Origin: Neorhizobium petrolearium
GTDB taxonomy: Bacteria; Pseudomonadota; Alphaproteobacteria; Rhizobiales; Rhizobiaceae
Reading direction: 5' to 3'
Length of the DNA: 64,000 nucleotides
Assembly: GCF_017873175.1 (NCBI RefSeq)
Contig: NZ_JAGGJW010000012.1
Coordinates: forward strand, 62,001-126,000
The translations under genes and the position numbers were made by a program. The notes beneath the pieces were generated by a model. It was not told the origin of the DNA and did no database searches. It saw only the letters and a program-made list of their open reading frames with translations. Of the stretch, positions 41,770 through 50,213 are shown piece after piece (within the stretch, counting starts at the first letter, position 1; each line of letters opens with the position of its first letter).

Positions 41770-43065
41770 ATGACGAATGTAGTCGTGGTGGGTTCGCAAT
41801 GGGGCGACGAAGGCAAGGGCAAGATTGTCGATTGGCTTTCCGAGCGCGCCGATATCGTCGTGCGCTTCCAGGGCGGTCATAACGCCGGCCATACGCTCGT
41901 CATCGATGGTGTCAGCTACAAGCTTTCCCTCCTGCCGTCCGGCATCGTGCGGGGCAAACTCAGCGTCATCGGCAACGGCGTCGTGGTCGATCCCCATCAC
42001 TTCGTGGCCGAGATAGAGAAGCTGCGCGGTCAGGGGGTGGTAGTGACGCCTGACGTGCTGCGCATTGCCGACAATGCGACGCTGATTCTGTCTTTGCATC
42101 GCGAACTCGACGCCCTGCGCGAGGATGCCGCTTCCAACAGCGGCACCAAGATCGGCACCACCCGTCGCGGCATCGGCCCGGCCTATGAGGACAAGGTCGG
42201 CCGCCGCGCCATCCGCGTCATGGATCTTGCGGACATGGAAACGCTGCCGGGCAAGGTCGATCGTATCCTCACCCACCACAACGCGCTCCGTCGCGGCCTT
42301 GGTGAGAAGGAAGTCTCTCACGCCGCGATCATGGAAGAATTGACCTCAGTCGCCGAACGCGTGCTCCCATACCGCGAGACGGTCTGGGAACTGCTTGACA
42401 GGGAACGCCGCAAGGGCGCGCGCATCCTTTTCGAAGGTGCGCAGGGCTCGCTGCTCGACATCGACCACGGCACATACCCCTTCGTCACGTCCTCCAATAC
42501 GGTGGCCGGCCAGGCGGCTGCCGGTTCGGGCATGGGACCGGGTTCGCTCGGCTATATCCTCGGAATCACCAAGGCCTACACGACCCGGGTGGGCGAAGGG
42601 CCGTTCCCGACCGAACTCAAGGACGAAATCGGCCAGTTCCTTGGCGAACGGGGACATGAGTTCGGCACGGTGACGGGCCGCAAGCGCCGTTGCGGCTGGT
42701 TCGATGCGGCTCTCGTGCGCCAGTCCGTTGCGACCAATGGAATCACCGGCATCGCGCTGACCAAACTCGACGTGCTCGACGGTCTCGACGAACTGAAGAT
42801 CTGCGTCGGCTACAAGCTGGATGGCGTTGAGATCGACCATCTTCCGGCCAGCCAGGGTGCCCAGGCGCGCGCCGAGCCTATCTACGTCACGCTGGAAGGC
42901 TGGAAGGAATCGACGGTTGGCGCCCGCAAATGGGCCGATCTGCCGGCCCAGGCGATCAAATATGTCCGTCAGGTGGAGGAGCTGATCGGTGCGCCTGTCG
43001 CGCTTCTTTCCACCAGCCCGGAGCGGGAGGACACCATACTTGTGACCGACCCATTTGAAGATTAA
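41770..43065 (+). CDS. purA: Adenylosuccinate synthetase
   Basis: 431 aa; joins IMP and aspartate using GTP in AMP synthesis. Signature GSQWGDEGKGKIVDWL at 8-23, GHNAGHTLV, the catalytic Lys/Arg (IGTTRRGIGPAYEDKV) and VTGRKRRCGWFDA are all intact. AGGAAG ribosome binding site 6 bp before ATG. The upstream open frame continues backward past 41065 but has no protein logic. Gene order purA - large membrane protein - rpoH matches that I recall from Sinorhizobium. Confidence 0.97.
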   Translation: MTNVVVVGSQWGDEGKGKIVDWLSERADIVVRFQGGHNAGHTLVIDGVSYKLSLLPSGIVRGKLSVIGNGVVVDPHHFVAEIEKLRGQGVVVTPDVLRIADNATLILSLHRELDALREDAASNSGTKIGTTRRGIGPAYEDKVGRRAIRVMDLADMETLPGKVDRILTHHNALRRGLGEKEVSHAAIMEELTSVAERVLPYRETVWELLDRERRKGARILFEGAQGSLLDIDHGTYPFVTSSNTVAGQAAAGSGMGPGSLGYILGITKAYTTRVGEGPFPTELKDEIGQFLGERGHEFGTVTGRKRRCGWFDAALVRQSVATNGITGIALTKLDVLDGLDELKICVGYKLDGVEIDHLPASQGAQARAEPIYVTLEGWKESTVGARKWADLPAQAIKYVRQVEELIGAPVALLSTSPEREDTILVTDPFED

Positions 43066-43124
43066 AGTCAAATATTGGTTACCATTCGGCCGGCTTTCGG
43101 TCCGGCGATCATGAGAAAGTGCTG

Positions 43125-45434
43125 ATGGCTGATTTTGTTGCGGTGATCCGCCGCGCCGTTGACGGACTGGCGAACAATACGCCGGAGATGCGTGCGAAGG
43201 TGTATGACAAGGCTCGTGGTGCCGTGCAGCGGCAACTCGAGAACATGAAGCCGCGGCCGCCGGAAGACATGCTGCGTCGGCAGATGGAGAAGCTCGAAGC
43301 CGCGATCACGGAAGTAGAGAGCGAACACACCGAAGCGCTTGAACCTGTCGACGATGCTGCTGCGGTGCCACCGGTCACGGAAGAGGCGCCAGTCGAACAA
43401 TATGGCGAAGAGCCGGTGACCGAACGGGCGGCAGGGGAGCCAGCGCCGGAAGAGCTCGAAGAGCAGGCCACTCAGCCGGTCGCCGAACATTACGAGGAAG
43501 AGCAGCCGGCAGAGGCTTCCGAGCAAGCGCCCGAAACCTACCAGGCCCAGGCCGAGCCGGTTGAGGTCGAGCCGGCACCGGTCCAACAGGACGAGAGCCT
43601 TGAGGAGCCGTCGCCGGCCGGCATTCAGGTGGAGCCTGCAACCGAAGAAGCGCCTGTCGAGGAGCCGCCTGCTTTTGATGAAGAGGAGGCCGTCGCTTCC
43701 GCATCCGCCGAAGAAGAGCCGGCAGTCCCGAAATACGGCGATTGGCGTGATGACATACCGCCGGAAGAGCCCGTCTCGGAGCCTGCAGCCTACGACCATT
43801 CGGAGCCCGTTCAGGCCTCGGGTACTGAGACGCCCGGGTCCGTCATGGGGCAGCCGGAGCCGGCCGAGGATTGGGGCTGGCAGGAGACGTCGGCTCCTGC
43901 CCCGAGCCACGGGGCCCATGTCGCTGCCGTTTGGAACGACGTGCCCGAACTCGTTCCGACCGGGCCCGTCGAGCCGATCGACCGGGGGGTAACGGCCGAA
44001 GCGGTCGATGCGCATTTCCATCCGGAGACCCATGCTGCGGCCGACACGGTTCGGATGCCTTCGGTTTCCGATCTTCCGGATATTCCACCGCCGCCAACAG
44101 GCTCGACGGCAAGTGCCGATCCCTTTGCCGACTATCTTGATCAGAAGCCCAAGGCGGATGTGAAATCAGCCGAAAGTGATCCTTGGGGCGATCTTGAAGA
44201 ACTCATCGGCTACAACAAGGACGCATCCTCTTTGGCCGCTTCGTCGCAGAGCGCGCTGCATACGGAAGCCGATGCGGATGACCTCATGCCTGCGCCGGCC
44301 AGGCCCTACCGGGTCACGCCCGTCCGCAAGCGCAATTATGCCGGCATCATTCTCGCCATCATCGGATTGGCTCTGGTCGGCGCCGGTGGCTATGCCATCT
44401 GGCTCAATCGTGATTCGCTGAACGACATGGTCGATGGCTTGATCCAGTCCAGCTCGCCGGGCAGCCAGACGGCAGAGCAGACGCCGACACCGGCGCCTGC
44501 CAATCCCACACCAAGCGAGACACCTGCAACGCCGGCACCGGCTCCGCAGAACAACGCGGAGAATTCGCCGGCTCCCACGACGCCGGCGCCGGCAGACGGC
44601 TCTTCTGCCGGGACGAAATTCACGCAACGCCTTATGCCGGATGGCAGCGAGGTGGATGGCGGGCCGGGCGATGTTGGCAGCCTGGCGCAGAACGCCGAAG
44701 GCCAGTCGGTGGCCCAGCTCAATTCGCCACCCGCAACGCCGGAGCCTGCTGCAACCCCACCGGCATCGAACGCTGCCGCGCCAGCCGGGTCTCCTGCCGC
44801 TGAAACCGCTCCGAATGCCGCTGCACCGTCTGCCAATGCGCCAGCGGCAAATCCGGCGGACGTTCCGGCACTGTCGGGCGAGAAGATATTCCTCTACGAG
44901 GAGCGGATCGGCCAGACGGCGCCGACGGCAATCGACGGCGCCGTCTCGTGGTCGCTGCAGCGCGAAGCCGGGGCGAACGGCCAGCAGGAGCCGGTCATTC
45001 AGGGACGCGTTACGGTGCCGGGAAGGGGACTTAGCGCGCTTGTTACCTTGAAGCGCAACACGGATTCGTCCCTGCCGGCGAGCCACCTGATCGAAATCGT
45101 CTTCGCCGTACCGCCGGACTTCGAAGGCGGCGCGATCGACAGCGTGCAGCGCATTGCGATGAAGCAGACCGAACAGGACCGCGGCAACGCCCTGATAGCC
45201 GTGCCGGCCAAGATTACCGATGACTTCCATATGATCGCGCTCAACGATTTCCCCGATGCGCGCGCGACCAATCTGGAACTCCTGCGCAGCCGCAACTGGA
45301 TGGACATTCCGGTCGCCTACCGCAATGGACGTCGGGCCCTGTTCACCCTTCAAAAAGGGCAAGAGGGCGAGCGCGTCTTCAACGAAGCGATCAACGAATG
45401 GAACGCGCTGGGCACGGCAACGAGCGGACAGTAA
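43125..45434 (+). CDS. Large Pro/Ala/Glu-rich single-span membrane protein (conserved rhizobial, downstream of purA)
   Basis: 769 aa in four parts: an N-terminal helical region (about 1-70) with repeated heptads; a very acidic, Glu/Pro/Ala-rich tract (about 75-340); one membrane helix (about 404-427, NYAGIILAIIGLALVGAGGYAI) preceded by Arg/Lys; and a Pro/Ala/Thr-rich linker then a compact C-terminal domain (about 583-769). With positive charges on the N-terminal side of the helix the C-domain is probably periplasmic. Low-complexity tracts make it poorly alignable. Sometimes annotated CheA-like because of composition, which I do not support. Function unknown. Confidence 0.75.
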   Translation: MADFVAVIRRAVDGLANNTPEMRAKVYDKARGAVQRQLENMKPRPPEDMLRRQMEKLEAAITEVESEHTEALEPVDDAAAVPPVTEEAPVEQYGEEPVTERAAGEPAPEELEEQATQPVAEHYEEEQPAEASEQAPETYQAQAEPVEVEPAPVQQDESLEEPSPAGIQVEPATEEAPVEEPPAFDEEEAVASASAEEEPAVPKYGDWRDDIPPEEPVSEPAAYDHSEPVQASGTETPGSVMGQPEPAEDWGWQETSAPAPSHGAHVAAVWNDVPELVPTGPVEPIDRGVTAEAVDAHFHPETHAAADTVRMPSVSDLPDIPPPPTGSTASADPFADYLDQKPKADVKSAESDPWGDLEELIGYNKDASSLAASSQSALHTEADADDLMPAPARPYRVTPVRKRNYAGIILAIIGLALVGAGGYAIWLNRDSLNDMVDGLIQSSSPGSQTAEQTPTPAPANPTPSETPATPAPAPQNNAENSPAPTTPAPADGSSAGTKFTQRLMPDGSEVDGGPGDVGSLAQNAEGQSVAQLNSPPATPEPAATPPASNAAAPAGSPAAETAPNAAAPSANAPAANPADVPALSGEKIFLYEERIGQTAPTAIDGAVSWSLQREAGANGQQEPVIQGRVTVPGRGLSALVTLKRNTDSSLPASHLIEIVFAVPPDFEGGAIDSVQRIAMKQTEQDRGNALIAVPAKITDDFHMIALNDFPDARATNLELLRSRNWMDIPVAYRNGRRALFTLQKGQEGERVFNEAINEWNALGTATSGQ

Positions 45435-45456
45435 ATTTTACCGGCAGCGAATGAAT

Positions 45457-45495
45457 ACAGGAAGGCCCGGCGGTTGTGACGCCGGGCCTTCCTGT
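45457..45495 (+). terminator. Strong hairpin terminator after the purA-linked gene
   Basis: ACAGGAAGGCCCGGCG and its exact complement form a perfect 16-bp stem around a 7-nt loop (GTTGTGA), 22 bp after the stop codon. The run after the stem is short (TTC). Confidence 0.8.
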
Positions 45496-45605
45496 TTCAA
45501 AATCGAAAATTTCCAGCGCGGGATGCTGAAAAGCGTGCACAGGCTACAACCTTGTTTGATACCGGTGGTTCGCAAGGTTTTTCCCCTGGCCTATATATAA
45601 AAAAG

Positions 45606-45636
45606 AAAAGGGGCCGCCGAAGCAGCCCCTTTTTTA
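45606..45636 (-). terminator. Rho-independent terminator of rpoH (bidirectional)
   Basis: AAAAGGGGC pairs with GCCCCTTTT (9 bp, 10-nt loop) with T/A runs on both sides: TTTT on the minus strand after the rpoH stop at 45654, and TTTTTT on the plus strand. Confidence 0.85.
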
Positions 45637-45653
45637 CGTTCGCTTTATATGGA

Positions 45654-46556
45654 TCAGGCGTCGACGACGCGGAGCGCATTTGCCTGGGCAAGCGCTTCCT
45701 TTTGTACGGCTTCCTGCACTTTTTCGAAGGCACGAACCTCGATCTGGCGCACGCGTTCGCGGCTGATGTCGAACTCCGCCGAAAGCTCTTCCAGCGTCAC
45801 CGGTTCCTCGGAGAGGCGGCGGGCTTCGAAGATGCGGCGTTCGCGGTCGTTCAGGACACCCATGGCCTTTGCCAGCATCCGGCGGCGTGTATCGAGTTCG
45901 TCCTGCTCGATCAGCACGTCCTCCTGGCTGTCATGTTCATCCACCAGCCAATCCTGCCATTGGCCGGATTCGCCCTCCGTGGCGCGGATCGGCGCGTTCA
46001 GCGACGCGTCACCCGAAAGGCGGCGGTTCATCGAAACCACTTCCTCTTCGGAGACCTTGAGCTTGGTGGCGATTTCCTTGACCTGGTCCGGCTTCAGATC
46101 GCCCTCGTCGATCGCCTGGATCCGGCCCTTCAGCCGGCGCAGGTTGAAGAAGAGGCGCTTCTGGTTGGCGGTGGTGCCCATTTTCACGAGCGACCAGGAG
46201 CGCAGTATATATTCCTGGATCGAGGCCTTGATCCACCACATGGCATAGGTCGCAAGCCGGAAGCCGCGATCCGGATCGAACTTCTTGACGGCCTGCATGA
46301 GACCGACATTGCCCTCGGATACGACTTCGCCGATCGGCAGACCATAACCGCGATAACCCATGGCAATCTTCGCAACGAGACGCAGGTGGCTCGTCACCAG
46401 CTTATGGGCCGCATTACGGTCGCCATGTTCGGCATAGCGCTTCGCAAGCATGTATTCCTGCTGGGGTTCCAGCATGGGGAACTTGCGGATTTCATCGAGA
46501 TAACGGTTGAGGCCGGCTTCGCCGGCGGTAATGGAAGGCAAAGTATTGCGGGCCAT
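45654..46556 (-). CDS. rpoH: RNA polymerase sigma-32 factor RpoH
   Basis: 300 aa. Region 2 with GYGLPIGEVVSEGNVGLMQAVKKFDPDRGFRLATYAMWWIKASIQEY, then the RpoH box QKRLFFNLRRLK (about 131-142), which marks sigma-32 proteins as distinct from other sigma-70 members. Region 4 HTH (VTLEELSAEFDISRERVRQIEVRA) is at the C-terminus. It directs heat-shock gene transcription. By position next to purA this is the RpoH1-type paralogue. Possible own promoter at 46666-46695. ATG start follows AAAGGGGTGC. Confidence 0.96.
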   Translation of the reverse strand: MARNTLPSITAGEAGLNRYLDEIRKFPMLEPQQEYMLAKRYAEHGDRNAAHKLVTSHLRLVAKIAMGYRGYGLPIGEVVSEGNVGLMQAVKKFDPDRGFRLATYAMWWIKASIQEYILRSWSLVKMGTTANQKRLFFNLRRLKGRIQAIDEGDLKPDQVKEIATKLKVSEEEVVSMNRRLSGDASLNAPIRATEGESGQWQDWLVDEHDSQEDVLIEQDELDTRRRMLAKAMGVLNDRERRIFEARRLSEEPVTLEELSAEFDISRERVRQIEVRAFEKVQEAVQKEALAQANALRVVDA

Positions 46557-46665
46557 AAAGCACCCCTTTCCGATCGTTGTCGGCTCCCTCTCAAGATTTA
46601 GCGATACAAGCTGAAGGCGAACCGAATGGCGCGGGTCATTTCCGACCCCGCACCAACCCAGCTAA

Positions 46666-46695
46666 CAAATAAGTGCGGCAGAACCGTGATTCAAG
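46666..46695 (-). promoter_or_regulatory. Possible rpoH promoter
   Basis: Minus strand: CTTGAA (46695-46690), 16 bp, CTTATTTG (46673-46666). It resembles the rhizobial vegetative (CTTGAC-N17-CTATAT) and the RpoH-type (CTTGAA) consensus, about 110 bp before the rpoH ATG. Weak call. Confidence 0.35.
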
Positions 46696-46749
46696 TGATC
46701 ACGGAGGCGTTATATCATTACATATTGGTAATGATTCCGCTGTCCCTTC

Positions 46750-47535
46750 TCACCGGTAAACGCGCTCCGAAAAGACGCTCATACCCGACCGCACCATCAA
46801 TTCATACAGGATTCTCCGGCCCAGCGGATTGTGCAATCTTGCTACTTTTGAACCCAGGAACTGCGTTTCCAAGTGTTCGAACGCGAGCAGGTCCGGAGCT
46901 TTTTTGATCACATCACAATAGAACTCATAAAACTGGCTGCGACAGACATAGGTTCTGTACTTCGTCATGCAGAAGGCCGAAAATGTACCCTCCCGTTGCC
47001 GCAGGAAATCCGCCAGCCCCACTGTCACCTCCGGCCAGGCCGGATTGAACGTGTCATCGAAGGCGATAATCCCATGGTCGGCGAGACTGTCGGCTGCAAG
47101 TCTGCTGTCGGCGGTGACATGATGGAGCATGTGGCCGCCATCGATGCTGAAGAAACGAGCGTACCCGATCTTCCCGACAATCTCGTCCGCCTGAACTCGC
47201 GCGCTGTCCCTCCGGATGACCAGGTCTTCATCGATGGGCAGGCCGAGACGCCGGCCATTGTCGATGAAGCGGCTGTATTGCGTCTCCGCTCCGCCCGGCG
47301 CCTGCTCGATGTCGAAGAGATCGATCGCCAGTATCCTGCCTCTCTTCCCGCTTATCTTCCTGAAGAGAAAGTAGGTGCGTCCGTAATAGACGCCGATTTC
47401 CGCAATGCCTCCGTTCAGCCCTCTTTCCGTCTGCGCCTTCAAAAGGGACAGAAAGACCAGCGCGTCGGGAGGATCGATATATCCCTCGACCGTCTGCAGA
47501 TCGCGAAAGATGAACTTTCGGATGGTCGAATTCAT
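46750..47535 (-). CDS. Class I SAM-dependent methyltransferase (Methyltransf_24-like)
   Basis: 261 aa. GGIAEIGVYYGRTYFLF is the glycine-rich SAM loop, RGRILAIDLFDIE the acidic strand, and FFSIDGGHMLHHV and GIIAFDDTF are typical of the macrocin-O-methyltransferase/TylF-like and polysaccharide-linked group. The start is uncertain: I used the ATG at 47535, but a GGAGGAGAAGG tract lies 14 bp before and an upstream TTG at 47559 is also open. Upstream 230 bp are markedly AT-rich. Substrate unknown, perhaps a sugar. Confidence 0.75.
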   Translation of the reverse strand: MNSTIRKFIFRDLQTVEGYIDPPDALVFLSLLKAQTERGLNGGIAEIGVYYGRTYFLFRKISGKRGRILAIDLFDIEQAPGGAETQYSRFIDNGRRLGLPIDEDLVIRRDSARVQADEIVGKIGYARFFSIDGGHMLHHVTADSRLAADSLADHGIIAFDDTFNPAWPEVTVGLADFLRQREGTFSAFCMTKYRTYVCRSQFYEFYCDVIKKAPDLLAFEHLETQFLGSKVARLHNPLGRRILYELMVRSGMSVFSERVYR

Positions 47536-47765
47536 CCCTTTGGCGCCTTCTCCTCCCAATATCCGCCGTTCGGTGGAAACTAAAACGCTCTATGTTGAAG
47601 TTTATTCCGAAGTTTTCGCTTTGATTGGTTTTTGTCACAAATAACATGATAGCAATATCAAATATAAAGTGAAAGTGTGTCTGTTTTTCATCTGGATAGA
47701 CGAAGTCGATCCCGGCAAAGACGCGCTGGTAGCCAACTCCCTTTTCTTCTCCATTTTGCCCCAGC

Positions 47766-48086
47766 TCAACGGCAATTCCGTTCCAGCGCATGGGAGGCGC
47801 TGCGACGGTAACGACTGTATTCGCCGCTATGGGCCTGGCTGCGTGAGAGGCCGACATCCTTCAATTGGTCGTCGCTTAGTTCCAGCAACGCCAGGCGGTT
47901 GCGGCGCTGGCGCAGTTTCCTGCCGATCAGGTCGATCAGCCGTCCGACCATCGATCGCCTGGCTGTCGGTTCCACCGTAGCCGCCTCGTCTGCCGGGAAG
48001 GGGGCATCGACGAGGGGCGGCAGTTTTATGGCAAAGTCGCATTGTTCCGAAGCGCGGTCGAAGACCGCCCGGTTCTCATTCCTCAT
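47766..48086 (-). CDS. DUF1127 domain protein
   Basis: 106 aa. The C-terminal third holds the DUF1127 motif (RQRRNRLALLELSDDQLKDVGLSRSQA), an arginine-rich helix and a short signature. Short DUF1127 proteins in Sinorhizobium/Agrobacterium are linked to RNA turnover and phosphate or carbon metabolism through small-RNA-like effects. Here a 45-residue acidic N-terminal extension is present. CAGGAGA is its ribosome binding site. Neighbours are the Cys-rich microprotein upstream and a methyltransferase downstream. Confidence 0.8.
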   Translation of the reverse strand: MRNENRAVFDRASEQCDFAIKLPPLVDAPFPADEAATVEPTARRSMVGRLIDLIGRKLRQRRNRLALLELSDDQLKDVGLSRSQAHSGEYSRYRRSASHALERNCR

Positions 48087-48130
48087 TGTTCGTCTCCTGA
48101 AAGGACGCTGGCTGATTGCAGCCGCGATCG

Positions 48131-48159
48131 GGAGGCGGGCGGTTGGTGCGCCCGCCTCC
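48131..48159. repeat. Intergenic hairpin between two small genes
   Basis: GGAGGCGGGCG-GTTGGTG-CGCCCGCCTCC, perfect 11-bp arms, five bases after the stop of the Cys-rich gene. No T-run on the minus side (TTGCG on the plus side), so it may act as a weak terminator or mRNA-stabilising element. Confidence 0.55.
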
Positions 48160-48164
48160 TTGCG

Positions 48165-48326
48165 TTATTTATCGGCGGTCTGAACGGCCCGGGTCGCAGC
48201 TTCCGCTTCCCGGAGCGCCACCGCGCATTCCTCGCAGCAGACCTCGACCGTCCTGCCGCCGATTTTCACCGCGATCCGCGTCGCATCGAGCTCGCAGTCG
48301 CAGGCCGCACAGGTATTCTCTTTCAT
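48165..48326 (-). CDS. 53-residue Cys-rich metal-binding microprotein (YHS/TRASH-like)
   Basis: Starts at the ATG behind GGGAGATAACG. Five or six cysteines in two clusters (Cys-Ala-Ala-Cys-Asp-Cys near 6-11, and Cys-Cys-Glu-Glu-Cys near 33-37), spaced like TRASH/YHS or short zinc-ribbon domains. Such proteins bind zinc, copper or nickel and often accompany metal transporters, though none is adjacent. The longer frame upstream (from 48455) has no such pattern. Too short for many pipelines; likely real from the motif and ribosome binding site. Confidence 0.65.
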   Translation of the reverse strand: MKENTCAACDCELDATRIAVKIGGRTVEVCCEECAVALREAEAATRAVQTADK

Positions 48327-48360
48327 GGCGTTATCTCCCGGTATTGAGTTTACGGGATAA

Positions 48361-48386
48361 GAAAAACACCTCGCGGGATTTCCCGC
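48361..48386 (-). terminator. Rho-independent terminator of the AraC-type regulator gene
   Basis: Minus strand GCGGGA-AA-TCCCGC (6-bp perfect stem), then GAGGTGTTTTTC; 87 bp after the regulator stop at 48473 and before the next gene. Confidence 0.65.
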
Positions 48387-48472
48387 TGTCAGAATCTTTA
48401 GCGATTTTCTAAGGCTCCTTGTTCTTGCGTAATTCCGGACGGAAAACCGCGGCACACTTTCCCGGAATTGCT

Positions 48473-49306
48473 TTACCTGAGGCCGGCGAAGCGCTGGAAT
48501 TCCGCCGGTGTACGGCCATAGGCCTGCCGGAAGGCGGAAGAGAAATGGCTATGGCTCGAAAAGCCGAGTTCGAGACCAAGCTGGGTCAGATCGTCGTAGC
48601 TGCCAAGCAGGTCGAGCGCACGGGCAAGCCTGAGGCGCAACTGGTAGCGGTAGAGCGGCGTGCCTTCCACCTGCTGGAAGACCTGGGTGAGGTAGACGGG
48701 CGAAACACCTGCCTCCCGGGCGATGTCGGCAAGTGTCCAGCGGCGTGCGAGATCGGAGGAGAGTGCAAGCTTTGCCCGGTCTACCAGCTTCTGGCGTCCG
48801 GCGCTGGCAGTTGCCGCGCGCGCCGTGCGTTCGCCGACAGCCCTGCGCACCAGCGTCATGGCGAGCGTCTCTCCCTCCAGCGTTTCGGCCGTGCCGCGCA
48901 TCAGGCTATGGCGCAGCAGGGCAACGAGCGCCTGTGCACGGGCATCGATCCGAAGCCGCTGTTTGTTGAAGACGAAGCGCGAACCCCTGGAGTTGCGATG
49001 CGCTTTCGGCACCAGTTCCTCCAGCATTGGTTCGGGCACGTCCATGCTGAGGCAGGAATCGCCGCCTTCGACCGGATGGCTGATCTGATAGGCCTGATCG
49101 CAGTTGAAGAAGAGCACCTGATTGGCTTCCGCCACTGTATCATCGCGGCCGACATGGCGCATGAACACGCCGCGATAGGGAAAGACGAGGCTGGTCGCAT
49201 GCGAGCATTCCTCGCCGCTCCGGTGACGGCAGTCGCCGTTGCACACGACATCGCGGACTTTGATCAAGTCCGTATCAAGAAGTCTCGTGACCGCAAACTG
49301 GCTCAT
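48473..49306 (-). CDS. AraC-family transcriptional regulator
   Basis: 277 aa. C-terminal double HTH: WTLADIAREAGVSPVYLTQVFQQVEGTPLYRYQLRLRLARAL and LGLELGFSSHSHFSSAFRQAYGRTPAEF, complete and typical. The N-terminal part has a cupin-like ligand domain with several Cys/His residues (CNGDCRHRSGEECSH), unusual for AraC proteins and possibly a metal or redox site. Target genes unknown; the nearest downstream is the Cys-rich microprotein. Confidence 0.88.
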   Translation of the reverse strand: MSQFAVTRLLDTDLIKVRDVVCNGDCRHRSGEECSHATSLVFPYRGVFMRHVGRDDTVAEANQVLFFNCDQAYQISHPVEGGDSCLSMDVPEPMLEELVPKAHRNSRGSRFVFNKQRLRIDARAQALVALLRHSLMRGTAETLEGETLAMTLVRRAVGERTARAATASAGRQKLVDRAKLALSSDLARRWTLADIAREAGVSPVYLTQVFQQVEGTPLYRYQLRLRLARALDLLGSYDDLTQLGLELGFSSHSHFSSAFRQAYGRTPAEFQRFAGLR

Positions 49307-49401
49307 CGGTGCCTCTGACTATCGCCGGCCAATATAGACTTTGCCGGGCGTTGCAACCACCCGATTCATGCGCTTCGGCTCATTGCAGGCGACTTGATGC
49401 A

Positions 49402-50109
49402 TCACGGCGAATTTTCTTCTGTCTCATAATAGAAAAGGTCATGTGAATCCCGCCACATCTTGCGCAGGGCGGCGCTTTGCCCATTGAACCGTAGGTCGAG
49501 CGGTTCACATTCCTCGATACGGTCATGGCGGAAGTGGCGAAAATCCTGGCGCAGTTCGCAGAACCCGGCCAGCAGGATGCCGTCGATATAATAGATGATG
49601 GCGAGGGGGCAGACGATGCGTTGCGTCAAGTTGCCGACACCGTCGCGATAACGGAGCTCAAGCTTGCGTTCCTCTCGGATGGCTCGGCGCAGCAGCCGCA
49701 AGTCGAATGCCGGATCCGGGATAGCATGCCACGAAGAAACGAAGAGATGCGTCTGAGTGGTTGACGGCTCGGAGGACGGCAGGACTTCGCCGATCTTCGC
49801 CATTGCGGTTGCGCCCGCTTCCTCAAGGCTATGGTCCCCGGTCCGGGCAATCAGCGACAGGCCGACGGTGATCGCCTCCATCTCCTCTGGTGTGAACATC
49901 AGGGGAGGGAGGTCGAAACCGCGCCGCATCACATAGCCGATGCCCGCCGCGCCTTCGATCGGCACGCGCGTCGCCTGCAAGGCGGCGATGTCCCGGTAGA
50001 CCGTGCGTTTCGTCACCTCCAGCCGCGCGGCTATCGCCTCTGCCGTCAGCGGCGAGCTGGACGTGCGCAGCATCTGGATGATCTCGAACATGCGGCCCGA
50101 TCGCGCCAT
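49402..50109 (-). CDS. WYL-domain transcriptional regulator (YafY-like)
   Basis: 235 aa. N-terminal HTH_11 domain (MFEIIQMLRTSSSPLTAEAIAARLEVTKRTVYRDI) and a C-terminal WYL-type domain (ELRYRDGVGNLTQRIVCPLAIIYYIDGILLAGFCELRQDFRHFRHDRI). These repress or activate genes in response to nucleotides or other ligands. The ATG at 50109 follows GGGAGTGCC; longer frames run into the divergent EamA promoter region. Divergent from the EamA gene (104 bp), its likely target. Confidence 0.85.
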   Translation of the reverse strand: MARSGRMFEIIQMLRTSSSPLTAEAIAARLEVTKRTVYRDIAALQATRVPIEGAAGIGYVMRRGFDLPPLMFTPEEMEAITVGLSLIARTGDHSLEEAGATAMAKIGEVLPSSEPSTTQTHLFVSSWHAIPDPAFDLRLLRRAIREERKLELRYRDGVGNLTQRIVCPLAIIYYIDGILLAGFCELRQDFRHFRHDRIEECEPLDLRFNGQSAALRKMWRDSHDLFYYETEENSP

Positions 50110-50213
50110 TGCGGCACTCCCTCGAAATTCCGGCCAATTGAACATTGCTGACAGACAGTTGTCAGCACCGATCTGATAGTTCTCGCCCCGATTTAGCAGC
50201 TTCAGGCAGACCC

